From Elysia crispata (lineage: Eukaryota > Mollusca > Gastropoda > Plakobranchidae): a stretch of 64,000 nt of DNA. The stretch spans positions 809,501-873,500 of the forward strand of contig JAWDGP010003874.1 of the NCBI GenBank assembly GCA_033675545.1, read 5' to 3'. The translations under genes were made by a program, and so were the position numbers. Below, one piece after another: positions 25,503-41,000 of the stretch. Positions within the stretch are counted from its first letter, which is position 1, and the number at the start of each line of letters is the position of its first letter. The notes under the pieces are model-generated. The model did not search any database. It worked only from the letters and a program-made list of their open reading frames with translations, and was not told where the DNA came from.

Positions 25503-25960
25503 GATTGATACTGCAACACTACACTACTTACACTTGCAAACACAACTGAAACGATGACAGGTAGCTGTACAGATAACGAAATTAGCGTAGAACTAGTAGG
25601 TACCAGCAGGCCCAGTGATAGCATAGAGACAGATAGAGAAGATTTCCACCAGTTATATCAGCATGAAAATAGAGACCACATAGACACTTCTCCCACTAGA
25701 GACAATTAAGAAAACGAATACGTTAGATGCACCACTAGCAGACACACAGACAGTGGTAGTAACGATCGACAGAGGTACAAACAAAGAATATAGATCTAGA
25801 AACTTACCACAAAACATGATTTATCAGCGCAACAGTCATAGACATGACTTCTAACGAGCAACAAACACTCACCGTTCCAACTACCCCCATAGCTTCATCA
25901 ACACCTGTCAAACCCTCTGGTCAGCCACAAGAGATAATTCACAAACACCAATGATAAAAT
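25503..25960 (+). other. Open coding-like segments behind an acceptor-like site
   Basis: TTTTTAATTTTTACAG ending at 25503 resembles a 3' splice site. A frame from ATG 25554 to TAA 25707-25709 gives a 51-residue S/T/D/E-rich peptide, and a second short frame begins near 25840 (MTSNEQQTLTVP...). Base composition here is more coding-like (fewer poly-T/poly-A runs) than the flanks. It may be the 5' part of a degraded retroelement ORF. No family was recognised. Confidence 0.2.
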
Positions 25961-26390
25961 GTGTTTTATTATTCGCCATTGTTCCTTGTTTGGATATTTT
26001 AACTCAATAGAGTAACATACGTTGTAGTAATAATTAAAGGGAATTATATTTGAACCAAGCTCACAGACACAATTTTTGTGCTGAGGATATGATTTTTGCG
26101 TGAATGTTTAGAAAAATATTTGTCTTATTGACAGTAACTTTTTTTTAAAGTTCTGTGGAGCCGATTGTCTGCTAGTGGTCATTTAATCATGTTAATTAGC
26201 CCAGTAATCAGGTCATTTTTCCAACTTTTTAAATGACTGATATAAAAGCTTCTATCAAAGCTATTTTTATAATTTTTTTTTAATGACAACTTTTTTTTAC
26301 TATTTTTTTATTTAGTAAATGATCAAATGAAAAGATAATTAAATGAAGCTTGCAGATCGTATTAAAATGAACTATTATGACAAAAGACTG

Positions 26391-26513
26391 GTGCATGCCA
26401 ACAGTGCAACCGACCTTGATCTCACATTGGGTGGATGACCCCAACCCCGTGACCTATTTATCGCTTGAATGAGGCCAGTGCGGCGCAACTAAAGTATCAC
26501 TAAAATGACGCTG
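26391..26513. repeat. Second copy of the short GC-richer repeat
   Basis: The right half (GCGCAACTAAAGTATCACTAAAATGACGCTGTG) matches the right half of the element at 20038-20150. The left half contains GACCCCAACCCCGTGACCTA, the inverse of TAGGTCACGGGGTCAGGTC in the first copy. A GA/GACA/GT microsatellite begins at its right edge. Confidence 0.45.
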
Positions 26514-26514
26514 T

Positions 26515-26546
<32 letters not shown>

Positions 26547-26701
26547 GAGAGTGTGTGTATGTGTGTATACTATGATAACAAAATATCTGTTTTGACAAAA
26601 GTTGAATAAAAGAAAATCAGAATTATCAGAAAGCTAATGAGATTTTGTGACAAAATGAGTAACAAGTATCAAGAAGTATGAAAATAGCATGAATATTTTA
26701 C

Positions 26702-26859
26702 CTTCTGTATTGGTGCACACCTGAACCACAACTTTTGTGTGAGGTTTGTTGCTCAAATTATTTTCAATTCTGTTAAGGCTACTCCTTAAAATAAAGTCTC
26801 CTATATCGATGCCAGGAAAGGAACGACACATCCTGTTCGGAAGGCCAATGTGATAAAAT
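26702..26859 (-). CDS. Exon of minus-strand gene (FYHIGLPNRM segment)
   Basis: The acceptor is TTCTTCCTCAG at 26860 and the donor is GAAG|GTAAAAT at 26701. It enters in phase 2 and leaves in phase 1, with 52 full codons. The peptide includes FYHIGLPNRMCRSFPG, IGDFILRSSLNRIENNLS and a beta-like TKVVVQVCTNTE. Both junctions agree in phase with the neighbouring exons. The GDFILRSS string superficially recalls an SH2 core (G-x-F-L-L-R-F-S) but the surrounding residues do not fit. Confidence 0.75.
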
Positions 26860-28378
26860 CTGAGGAAGAACGAGCAGAAAGAGGGCTATTGGAACAAGTC
26901 TATGTAAAATACAGTTAAAAATTTCATCCATAAACAAAAAAAAAAAACAGGTGGCTGTCACCGGTGTCAAGAATAAATTCTCAAGAGAAGACAATTTACT
27001 CATTAATTTAAATTTCAAAGCAATTGCAAAATGACTTTATTAACCATAATGGGAGTTGTTTAAAAGACTTTCATATTAACATTTATTATAGAAAGGGGGC
27101 AGGTAAATTTCAACGTATTAAAAGCAATGTCTTGTGGCAATCTGAAATCTAGAACCAGAAAATAATAACAAATAAATACTTTACAATATGTGAAACAGAA
27201 TTTTCAACATGGCACAGCCATATTCCAGGTTTTCTGTTCACCAGTTTATTATGATTTCCTCTCCAAGAAACTCCCACAGCAATAACAGACCTTCTTGACT
27301 ATTTGCCATAATTTTTTTTAACAAAATTGTATATCTGCTTGCAAAATTGATTTATTGATTTGATAGTACAGTAAAATCCCTGTTATAGGTAAACCACTGC
27401 TAACCCCACCTGAAATTGTTTCATAAAAGCCAGAATCCCTTCACATCTTGAACCAATGAGTTAGGTTCATTCAATCAAAATGGTTTTTGATATAAAATAT
27501 TGTGCTTGTGAACAGAGTCCCAGTTCTACTAAACCCAAAACAATGCGACCTGGCAACAAATAAACTAAATCAATCATAATTCAAACAATAATACTCACAA
27601 AGTGATCAAAAAGGAGGCCATCGAAAAATTTTCTTAACGATCTTCACAAATTAATCAGTCCGATACACAGTGTTGGACATATTGATACAAGAAGATCATG
27701 ATCAAAATAATTTTTATCAAATTCAACCGCAAATTAAAAAGGAAAAAAAAAACAGAACTGGTGGGTTCACAGTAATTGCTATGCACTTTTTCCATTCTGC
27801 TCATAGATATCTTAAAGAAACGATATCAGTAGCAAATAATTAAAAAAGATTTGAACATACTTTTTGAAAAACCCTTCTTGATCTCTTAACAATACTGTGG
27901 TTTCAAATGCATTTTTTTTCCTCTTAGTGTTACTTGAGTGAACGCAAGTCCTCTATTTAATACATGATTCCTCAAAAAGCTTTTGAGATTAAGAAATTTA
28001 TTCGTGCCCCCAGTTCAAAGGGCATGGCTTTAAGGCTTAAAGGAGAAATTTATTTATGAGGTAAGCTGTCTGAATTCTTATTCACAAAATTTGAGTTTTG
28101 TCTCTCCACATTTTATTTTCGCTCTCTCTAAACCGATGCAGACAAGTAGTATTTAGAGGCTTCAAGCTATACTATGAAATCTAAGTTTATTCACTCCAGG
28201 TTTGCTTTGATTTCTGCTTCTACACAAATCAAAAGAACAAAGCAATTTAAGTCTTATAATCTATTTGTGATTTTCAAATAACTTTGTTTCTGCATATAAC
28301 CCGTTCATATATGAGCATCAATATCTCAAAAATAAACAATATCTTTCAAACAGAGACATTTCAAAACAAAATGATTAC
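26860..28378 (-). other. Intron of the minus-strand gene
   Basis: AT-rich sequence without recognised repeats or open frames of interest. Confidence 0.5.
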
Positions 28379-28452
28379 CTATCTAGATCGTATTTCTTGA
28401 GTCTTAGCCCTGTGTTCACAGCAGCACAGACCAACAGCCAGATACACTGTTT
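28379..28452 (-). CDS. Exon of minus-strand gene (KQCIWLLVCAAVNTGLRLKK)
   Basis: The acceptor is GCTATCTTTCAG at 28453 and the donor is GATAG|GTAATC at 28378. Only one frame is open throughout: phase 0 in, phase 2 out, 24 codons plus two bases, joining correctly to the exon at 26702. The peptide is a hydrophobic helix-like stretch followed by a basic end (LRLKKYDLDR). The upstream exon at 31472 leaves in phase 1, so an unlocated exon must lie between. Confidence 0.6.
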
Positions 28453-31471
<3,019 letters not shown>

Positions 31472-31697
31472 AAAGTTCTTTGATCATATCTGTCCAACCT
31501 TGACGTTCCCCATTTGTCAATTTATGAGGGAGCATGGAAGTCAATGAGTATTCCTGTGTATCCTTTTCGTTCTGTGGAAGACAATCCCACAATGCCTTGC
31601 TGCTAAGCCTCAGACCTGCAGCAATGATGCGTGCTTGGATGAGGCCTAGAATTGAATCAATCTCCACAAATGCGGGACACTTGTTGTCTGGCTCTCG
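31472..31697 (-). CDS. Exon of minus-strand gene (possible STAT-like linker region)
   Basis: The acceptor is CCCTTTTTCAG at 31698 and the donor is CTTT|GTAAGT at 31471. It enters in phase 0 and leaves in phase 1, with 75 full codons. The peptide starts R-E-P-D-N-K, followed by FVEIDSILGLIQARIIAAG, LRLSSKALWDCLPQNEKD and GERQGWTDMIKEL. In STATs the DNA-binding domain is likewise followed by an E-P turn, a W-x-Q-x-x-E-x-L helix, a GL-x-x-x-x-L-x-x-L segment and an aromatic-rich helix. The order and spacing fit loosely; most signature residues do not. Confidence 0.75.
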
Positions 31698-34600
31698 CTG
31701 AAAAAGGGTAAATTATAAGGAAATAAAATATCTCGAAAAAAAAAAATTCTTAAATTCGTTTCTGAGAATTATAGAAGATTTAAGGGCTGAAGTCTTTCTC
31801 AGGACCTCTGCTGGGCATCTTTTTGTAGAAATTTTTGCAGTTTGCGCTAGCCATTTATGCAAAGATAGGTAACATGTAGAAAAGACAAAACTGCTACAGA
31901 CTGGCTTTCTGCTCAGGATTCAAACGCTTTCAAATTGATGCTTTTGTTTTAGATCATAAGCTAGGTCTATGCCATTCTTTTAAGGGTTAAGAAAGTTCAT
32001 TTAGAGTAAAAACAGGGATTGTGCTCCTTCAAGTTTTGTTATACAAGGCTTCCACTGCTGGAAACTTAATGATGGCTGAGACCTTTTCACGTACTAGTCA
32101 GCAGTTCAATGCAATACTTCTGAAATGAGATGATGGCTTGAAACAAGCGAGTGTAGAAATCCTCTTTACGTCTACTCTTGAGTTCATGGAATAAACAAAA
32201 ACAAATGTAATAAAAAATTCTTGAACAGCTTTTACGCCTTTTCCCTGAAAACTTAAATTCAGGGGTCACAGCGCACAAAGGATCCCAACCACTGAAAGTC
32301 ATCGGTGCTGTGGTGATATAAAAATTTTCCAAACAATTCCAGAAATTTAGGGTTAAAAGCAAAAAAGACAGATTTTGGTAACATACACTAATTCTATTCA
32401 GAGTTTCTTTCACTTTCACTGCCTGTGTCAACTTTTTCTTTTTGAAAAGGGCATATGAATATCTAATGTTGTTGCATACTTGATGACAAATGAGCTCTGT
32501 AAGGGGGTTTTGCCTTTCATAATATTTGAATCTAGAAAGCCAACTGCTACTTAGCTCATGCTTAACTGTCTGAATAGCTTTGAGCATGTTGATATTTAAA
32601 GTGACAGTTTGTTTTTAATTATCCCAGTCATATTCGAAAAAGTGTTCTCTATTTCAGCCCCATCACAAATAGTGATTAGAGCTTCAGCAACTGTACACAA
32701 TGTTGGGTATTTCTTGTTCGTTGCCTCTCTTGTTCACCAGTTAACAATTCTATCCAACTCCTTGAAACTTGGTATATTTCTATCACTTACAAAAGCTTTA
32801 ATGTCTTCATCAAAATCTTTCTCTTCATCTTCTGTCAAAAGATATTTGCATGATTTACCCAGTTTTTCAAAATGAATCAGTATAACAGTGTGTGAGGTTA
32901 AAGATGAATCTAGGGCAGACAGTGACTCCAGCCTTTCAACACTACCTCCATCAAAAACCACTTAAAGTTGAACTTGTTCCTCACTTGACTGTCTATTTCA
33001 TGGACCAAAGCTTTTTCTGCTCTATCCAGCTGTCCACATACCATGGTAAAAAATGACTCCTGGGTCTAAAAACAGAGAGGTTTTGACCTGAACTTAACTT
33101 TAAAATCAAGTTTAACTACTGATAATTTCGTGGTTCCAGATCTGATCTAGATCTGGAATCTAGTTCAAGTCCTCCGAACTATAGATCTCACTTGCAACAT
33201 CTTAATCAAAAGACAAACTTCACCCGAATACACTGTCTTCACATGTGCGTTATCTAGTTTGGCAAAAAAAAATAAATGGGGGGGGGGTTGCGTGGTCAGA
33301 CCCAATGCAGGGTCCGAAAAAACCCGCTTAGACATCAATTATAATAGATATACTCCATAATATGACTGTATTTACATGCTAAGGCATCAACCAGGTCTGA
33401 TATATACTATATGGTTAGTTTCACGTTTTCTAGAATGCAGACTCTGCCAATCCCTCCTGTCTCCTCGCCTAGACTTGGCCGGCGCGGAGGAAAAAACCAA
33501 AAACAATGAGGGCCAGCCGTAAAAAAAAATAGTTTTAGAGCCTAAGTCCTAGACCCAGAATTTGGTATAGATCTAATTGTGTGTATTCTACAGTCTACAG
33601 GCCAATCTTATTTCTTTTAAAAAAATGTTTGGAACTATTCAAGACTGTTCTAAAATATTGTGAAATTATAAGGCTTTGCAGAAACGTTGGAGACAGCAAT
33701 ATCACGGACCAGGTCTTAAGGAAAGTGCTGAGTTTACTCACGGCTGTTAAAAGAGACCAAAAAGCAGCAATTTAGTTTGCTTCCTGGCCCTACCTCAGAT
33801 GCCCGCAGTTAGTGGGCAGATAGATGGTCAATCATCTGTCAGGAAGGCTACAACCGTGTGTGCCCGTGCGTAACGGTGCACTGCCGTTAAGTCTAATATT
33901 GGGAATTTTTACTTGTTTTTGCACCGCAATAAATCTAGCCTCATTAACACCAAGTTTATCAAACATATATACATTTCAAAGCTGAAATTTTACTGAGTAC
34001 AATGCTATATTTTTAATATCTTAATTACAACATATTTACATGGTGCAGGTGAAACTTTTTACATCCAATAAAACAATGAAAATTTCATTCCCAAAAATTG
34101 TTTCAGTTTTTTAAAAATATCCCGCAAAAACGTTACCACCTGAAGATTATTCCAGATTCATGCACTTGTTAAAATGCTCAATAATTCCATCAATTAAATG
34201 AAAAGAAGAGGAAAAAATATATATTCGTGTCGTTTAAATATAGATTTAACAAATTATAAGATCTTTGTACTTCTACATTTTATGTATGAGCTTAAATTCT
34301 CCAGAATTTTGGTGTAAAAATTAGATCTTATAACTGAATTTGCGAGGAAAGGGGAATCCCTGTTCCGCCGGGGTGGTTGACCTCATGAGCCGATCAGATT
34401 ACAGGCTGCTTCACGGGTGCGGCAGGCAAACTAAAATGCCGCTCTTTAACAGCTGTGTATTATTCTGTGGACATCGTGTTTGGATTGATAATGATACACG
34501 CGGTGTTGCACTGAACATTGGGAAAGGCTAAATGCCATTGCATTGTGACACACCAATGCCTAGGGAAAATGCCGAGTTTATTATTCCGAAGAGTTCGTAT

Positions 34601-35230
34601 TTATGTCACTTGGATAGTGATCGCAGTCGACTACAGGCGAATTTGCGCTTAACACCTAATTTTTTAAAATTATTTATTTTCGAAAATTCGGATTACTGCT
34701 GAAAAATATTTGTTTTCTTCCATCTGCGGATTTTCAACCACAGATTTCTGCAGATCCGCGGAAAATTGTGAGGCCTGAAAATTCAAAATACTTTCAAAAG
34801 AAAAGCCTTCAAGTGAGGTAAATATCTTTACCACTAAAAAATGTTTTAATCAAAAAGTTGTTGTGCTTATTAGCATTAAAGAAAAGAATACCTTTGAATC
34901 AGAAAATCTGTAGTCTATAAAAATATAGTTTTATTTTCATTGAAGAACCACTAACATGTTTAGTTTCCAAAATAAATTAAAAGTTTACTTGAACATATAT
35001 AATTTTATTTAAATAATTTATATTAAATTTATCATGCATAACATAATTAAAAAATTACTTTAATTGAATGAAATTTTCGTGCATTTAGCTCAAACTGAAA
35101 GGATATCCAATTTCTGTGACCTTCTTAAGACTAGAAATTACCTTTCTTGAGTCAAAAAAAAGAAAAAAAAAAAAAAAGGAAAAAATCCTTCCTTCAACCA
35201 ATAAAAGAAAAACTTTTAGTTACGCTTTAC
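31698..35230 (-). other. Intron of the minus-strand gene containing a hAT-like remnant
   Basis: Besides the transposase remnant (32080-33060) it holds a G-run near 33278-33288 and a GC-richer piece at 34340-34530 (GTGCGGCAGGCAAACTAAAATGCCGCTC...) that resembles the right half of the repeats at 20.1 and 26.5 kb. Confidence 0.5.
32080..33060 (-). pseudogene. hAT-superfamily transposase C-terminal remnant
   Basis: On the - strand several frames carry pieces of one protein: TMVCGQLDRAEKALVHEID, LDSSLTSHTVILIHFEKLG and KYLLTEDEEKDFDEDIKAFV. They are followed by KKYPTLCTVAEALITICDGA and EIENTFSNMTGIIKNKL. The last part has the layout of the hAT dimerisation domain (Y-P-x-L-x-x-V-A-x-A-x-L-x-I...A-x-x-E-x-x-F-S). 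Stops and frame changes interrupt it. It lies in an intron, on the same strand as the host gene. ZMYM- or SCAND3-type hAT derivatives are alternatives. Confidence 0.5.
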
Positions 35231-35326
35231 CACATCCTTCTGCGTCCAGATGAACCAAACAATAGCAGACGTGTATGGCCACAGTTGAGGACTTCCTGTT
35301 CGAATGGTGAAAGGGAGTGATAAGCA
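35231..35326 (-). CDS. Exon of minus-strand gene (LSLPFTIRTG...AIVWF box)
   Basis: The acceptor is TTATCTTTCTCAG at 35327 and the donor is GATGTG|GTAAAGC at 35230. Phase is 0 in and 0 out, 32 codons, matching both neighbours. The peptide CLSLPFTIRTGSPQLWPYTS, then AIVWFIWTQKDV, is the best clue to the gene. In STATs the last strands of the DNA-binding domain read T-x-S-L-P-V-V-V-I, a loop with Q-L/M-P, then A-S-I-L-W-Y/D-N, and an E-P shortly after. The pattern, the Q-L-x-P loop and the following E-P (next exon) agree. The inference is moderate. Confidence 0.75.
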
Positions 35327-37592
35327 CTGAGAAAGATAAAAAAAAAAAGAAAAAAAAATTAATACGAATGAGCCTATCAAGGTCAATAAAATTTTGTTTT
35401 AAGGCTTATGATGTGACAGAAAAAAAACAACAAAAAAAAAAACCAACAAAAAACAAGATAACTACAAAATCAGAAAAAATCTCCACAAAAGCAAAGCAAA
35501 TAAAGTCCTTCAGGTCCTCCATCAAGAACTGGTAACATTTATAAATAATGAATAAGATAAAAAAAAAAGATTCTCTCTACCTGACTGGACTTTTGTATCT
35601 GACAAACTAATTGTTGAATCAAGAATGAAGTTTTAACAATATCTCCACTCTACTTGTTGGTTAGAACATTTTGTTTTACCAATGAAAAAAATTAAAGAAG
35701 TTATATTTTATGCTCTGCCGAAATTCAATGTTATACAAAATAAAAAGACTCAAAAAATGCCTCAATTTTGCAAGGATATTAGCAGTACTGGTTTCCTTAC
35801 CGAATGGAGATCATTAACCCACCAAGAGTTGACGGCTGATTAGATTGGCCGTTAAGTTGGCCGCTTTTTGGACGTTTCAGAGACAAAATACACACTATTT
35901 CATAAACTGACCATTTTTTCCTTCAAGAAGAAGAGTTCCGTTAAGAACAAAGTTAAACTTCCTTGTTTGAACATTTGAAAGTGGATTTACACAGATTGTT
36001 TTCATTGCTCTTAAAGTACCCTGAGACCACACACCTTTATATATGACGCTTGTAGGGTTAAGCAGAAATCACACATTTTTCTACTATATTGATGTCAATC
36101 ATGAGCTTAAAGTTATTCTGTAGCAAGCTTGCAAAAAAATAAAACCAATAGAAGTCTACAATTCGGCAAAGCCTTTAAAACCTTTTAAAGTTCAACTGGA
36201 TGACTTCTTCAACTTCTGAGAAAATTAATCTCCTTGAGAAAATAAGACTTCTTAAAACTGCTTTTTCTTTGCTATTGACCCTTTATCTGCTCTTTATAAG
36301 TATCCCTACAATAAAATATGTGAGAAATTTACCACAGATAATCTTCAGCACTGATGCAAAGTTACCCCTTCCATCTACTAAATGATTTGCTTTTTGGAGT
36401 ATCAAGTTATATCTCAGCTCCTTATTATGGACCTTTTATATTTATTCCTCAGAATCTGGAATCCATTATTTCTCAGACATAATGGACTCTGTCCTTCTCA
36501 AAGCCACATTTAATGAGAGAAGAATCTTCTTCAAACCTGGAACTGACAGTAGCTTGAAAATGACAACGGCATGGGAACTTTACAATCAACTCTGTACAGC
36601 TTGCAATCTGATCCCTTCTTTTGGTTTTTGCGGGATCCTTGTAGATTGTTCAGATTTATCTTGGACAGATGCAAAACAACACCACTGTCTTGGTTTGACT
36701 CTTTTTCATATTGAATCTGTTTTTTTTTTTTTAGGATAAAAGACAAAAATTAAATAAATACATAAACCACATTCAAACAGTTATGGAATCCCTGATATAA
36801 AACCTAATATTTGGATATTGAAAAAATAAAATAAAAAGAAACCCATTTACATATGCAGTCATACAGAGGCAGAACTTTCGTATCAACTCCATCATTTTGG
36901 CATTTCAAGGGATTACATCAAATTTTTTTCTTGAACATCTTATCTTGAGATAAGTGAGTTTCTTCATACATGCAGTTGTCTCTACAATAAACAACTCCTG
37001 GCAAGTAATCTCACAGTGCACAATTTCTATCTTTTATGAGCATGCCTGTTTGTAACAAGTTTTTCTTAGGATTTAGCTCCTCCCTATTTCTTTTCATTTT
37101 ATTTGACATCCAAACAGGTTGATATACAGCCTATTCTGTTTTCTCCACTTAAAAAATGGGTACAGAATGAAAAATGGCATTGCTTGAATCTTATTACTTT
37201 AGATGGAAATATATTAAAATAGACTGAGAAAAAAAAATTAAAAGGATTGGAGATCAAATAAAAAAGAAAATTAGAGTAGTAGAAAGAGTTGGTGAACAAT
37301 AAGGTTTAACTGGCCTTGCTAAAACCTATCTGATGTACACCTCAGGCTAGCGCTTGAGGATGGTCCCATTATTTTAGCTAGCTTATTGCTTCCCCTTATT
37401 CTTTCCTGATTTCCAATCGAATTAAACTGTTAAATACATGCAGTAGTCCTCTCCCCTTACCCCATAATATACTTTACTTCTTCCATAATTTGAATTCCCT
37501 TCTAGTTTAAAGAGAATGTTTAGTTGCTTTAATGTCAAATAATTAAGTGTGAAGTTTGACTTAAAGAAAAAAAAATTTTAGCGGACTCTCAC
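35327..37592 (-). other. Intron of the minus-strand gene
   Basis: AT-rich. Short open frames at 36200-36740 on both strands have no recognisable content. A-rich runs near 35340-35460 produce lysine-rich shadow frames. Confidence 0.5.
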
Positions 37593-37669
37593 CTTCTGAG
37601 GTGAACTCACAACGTCACCCATATCCTGCCTCAGTTCTACTGTTACAGCATGACAATTAAGTGCCATCA
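37593..37669 (-). CDS. Exon of minus-strand gene (MALNCHAVTVELRQDMGD)
   Basis: The donor is AGAAG|GTGAGAG at 37592. Reading phase from the upstream exon (phase 1) selects the acceptor ATATATGGAG at 37670, giving 25 codons. The nearer AG (CTGCCAAAG, at 37681) would put a stop codon in frame with the upstream exon. The peptide is two beta-like strands, ending VVSSPQK, directly before the LSLPFTI box. Using a second AG is unusual, so the left splice choice is uncertain. Confidence 0.6.
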
Positions 37670-37870
37670 CTCCATATATCCTTTGGCAGAAAGAAAGTTT
37701 AAGGTTAGAAGGTAAAATGAAATGATGATTGTGATGTAACATAGACAAGATGTAAGATAGAAACAAACTAGCTGGACACTATTAACATTTTATGGAAGCA
37801 GGAAACAAGCATGAGCCATAATTTCAAGACACGCTTCTAAAATACTAATATAATTATAGTAGCAAGTTAC

Positions 37871-38031
37871 CTGTAGCTGATTGGCCTGCAAGATCTGACC
37901 AAAATTTTTTGGGGCTGCAGTGATCCAATACTGTGAACTGTATTTCATTTTGCCAAATGGCTTCATTTTTTTCCATCTTCAGTTCTTTCATTGATCCAAA
38001 ATCACAAACAGCCATTAAGAATGGGCTTTCC
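37871..38031 (-). CDS. Exon of minus-strand gene (ESPFLMAVCDFGSMKELKME)
   Basis: The donor is GCTACAG|GTAACTT at 37870. The frame has a stop just upstream, so the acceptor must be CCCACGAG (38032) or GAAAG (38026). Both enter in phase 2 as required. The first gives 53 full codons: ESPFLMAVCDFGSMKELKME, KNEAIWQNEIQFTV and CSPKKFWSDLAGQSAT. The acceptor has a weak pyrimidine tract. Position and length suit the first half of a STAT-like DNA-binding domain, but no diagnostic residues are present. Confidence 0.6.
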
Positions 38032-41000
38032 CTCGTGGGCAATGTTTACAATTATGTGAAGTGTCTGCGCCATCTTCAACAAATTAAAGTGGCTAAACTA
38101 ATCACTCAATATCTTATTTTTTAATAAATTCTAAATAGAGGAAAGAAGCAAAAGTTTTAATTTCATTGGCAACAGCTCAACCAACAAACAAGAACAAAGA
38201 ATGCTGATTGTTTGTCATCCCTGTTAATTTGATCACAAAACTTTTATCAAATGTAGCTTTCATGTTTTGTACATTCAAAGTGATCATTAATACAATTAAT
38301 GAAATTGTAAAGTAGCCGAATTTGGCGTAGCCCATCTACCTTCATCAAAATTTCTTATTAATGCTAAAAAGATATTGGGTTACGTTGACCTATTTATAGT
38401 GTTAAAAACCCATTGCTGTGGATGACAATGGAGCTCACAAATACTGCTGTACTATTGGGAAAGAAAAATTATGCTTAATAAGGCCTAACTAAGTTATAAT
38501 GGTCTTGGGCGGTTGGAACAATAACAAAGAAGGGTGCGATCTAAATTTAACAAACTGAACAAAATGAGGCCTTGCATGAGCTGGCTAAGCTAACCTATGC
38601 ATGACAGTAATTGTAACAAAATGAGAACTGCAGCTGCGGAATGATTCTTATGTAACACTTTTTTTTAGATGCCTCTATTTTGCTGTGTCCTGCAAGAAAT
38701 CAGTCTCTTACTTTAATAAGAATAGTTATATCTGATTAAATTTTTTCACTTTTTTTAGGCATTATTGACTGACATGCCAGTGTGGGAACCTCATTTTGGA
38801 ATCTGGGGCATAGATACCATGTTTTTGCTTTTAATTTTCAAATTTTTCTATAATTCACCACTTCACTCCGCTGTGGATGTATTTCGCACGTGCCTATCTG
38901 AAGGGTGTCCCCATGTGCTTTGTACGTACGCTGTACGTGCTCAATATAGCAAGTTTTATTTCGCCGCATTGAAAATCAGTTTCGGTTTTCAAAGGATAAA
39001 AATAGTCTCACTGGAAAGCTCAATTTTTTTTTAATAGCTCATGGTATCATCGAAGCTGGACAAAGAACCTTTGACACATGTGAAACATACACATACACAC
39101 ACAAAGCCTTTCCTGTGTGTTTAGCTTGTAGAATTTAGATATAGCCTAAGTTGTATGGAAGAGTGTTAGTCTTGACTAGATCTAGATATTGACTAGCAAG
39201 CCATGGCTTTGCCTTTGATATATAGTTTTTGGTATCTAATGCTATTTTCTCTAGATCTAGAGTTGTAGCAAATTTTAACATGATGGGCATATCCATAGTC
39301 TCACAAAAATTTCCTTAGCATGAGACGCAAAACATTGTGTAGCAGTCAAGGGGTTAATGAAAAAAATCAGTTGCCTGTAGCCTCAGTTTGCCGCCATGCC
39401 AGTTTCAGCCTGCCATCTTGCACCCATACAAACATATGTAAATCAATATATACATTGACAATGTGACTTTGTAAAGGGAAATACGACCCCGTTAAAAGCT
39501 CTGAACCCTCTCCTACAACAAAAAGCATTAGGGAGTACTGTTTTTGTTGAATATCTGTTTTGAATGCTCTGCGTTTTGTATGATCCTTTTTCATTGGAAG
39601 TAGTGCCAGTGGTTTTGATGTAAGATAGAGACAGTAACAGGGATATTGAGTGTGATGTGGGAGGGGTGAAATAAATAAAACATCAATTATTGGGATATTG
39701 GGTGTGATAAGGAAGGGGCATAACACAGAATACAATCAATGGCAGCTATGTTGGGTGTGATGAGGTGGGACAAAATACACAATAATATACAATGTTCGAT
39801 TTTATGAGGGAGGAACATAATGCATAATACGGTCAATGATAGGGATCTTCAATGTTACGAGGGAGGAACATAAAGCATAGTACGGTCAATGACAGGGATG
39901 TTCAGTGTTATGAGGGAGGAATATAACGTACAATACAGTCAATGCCTGGGTTGTGTATTTTTTTAAGGAGGAACATGATGCATAGTACAGAAAATGCAGG
40001 GCTGTTCAGTGTTATGAGGGAGAGCAATGATGTATGCAATGTTTGGGGAGTTTGAGATTTGAGGGGTACAAATGCATTTATAATACTGTGAAAAGTGGGA
40101 ATGTGGGAGGTTCATGATGCTTGAGGTGAGAGAAGACTGCTTATGTTCCAGTCAGATTGTTAAGTTTGCCATTGAATGACATTGAATTATATTTGTGCTC
40201 TCACCGTAACAGTTGAGCTTAGCTTTTCCAGATGTAGACAGGTGTATGCCATGCCTACAGCTTGGGTTACGATTTTACGATGAGTATAAGGGTCTAGTCT
40301 ATAACTTAGTTGTATTTTAGATCTGATTTGTGATAAATATACTTTGCAGGACTTTATTATTGAGCTTTGTGTCCATACAACTAATGATGATTAAGGTTAC
40401 AACTACAACTGAGACATGTCAGCTAGATAGATTTAGACCTCAAAATCTGATCGGGAATGCAGAGGAAGAAAAGAAGACCTCAGAATCTGATGATGTAGAC
40501 TAGCTGACCATCCTCAACCAATTCACATTAACTGTGATATATTGTTTTCATAAGATTTTAAATAGAAGTTTTATTTTGGTAGTTTCCCTCCGCTCTAAAT
40601 AAATTATCTTTGAAAAGAGAACAAGATGGAGGTTTGACCCACATAGGCAACTGCTGATATGTTTTATCTCATGGCAATCATGCACTGAACATAAATTGAT
40701 CCCACAACATGTCAAAAAATGCTCAACCATGCTGTGCTTGGCTAGGTGTGCACTTTGACTGGGTCATGTTCCAGCCAGTGTGTAGCTTGCTTTTACAGAG
40801 AATGAGAGATATGCTGTATGGGTTGCAAGAAAATGAAGAATGTGAGATGAAAACACACAAAGAAAAGTTAGAAAAAATTTAATGAAAGATTGCCATGTCT
40901 TCAAAAAATCCTTATTTAAGTGCTGCTTAATATAATGTCGTTTTGAAACATCTCTGACCTTAGTGAAATTAAAAAAAAATCCTGACATGACTTGCAAATT

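Noticed and set aside
26702..26859. SH2 domain suggested by GDFILRSS
   Set aside because: Apart from this short string, the flanking residues do not follow the SH2 order, and the position relative to the other exons is too far downstream.
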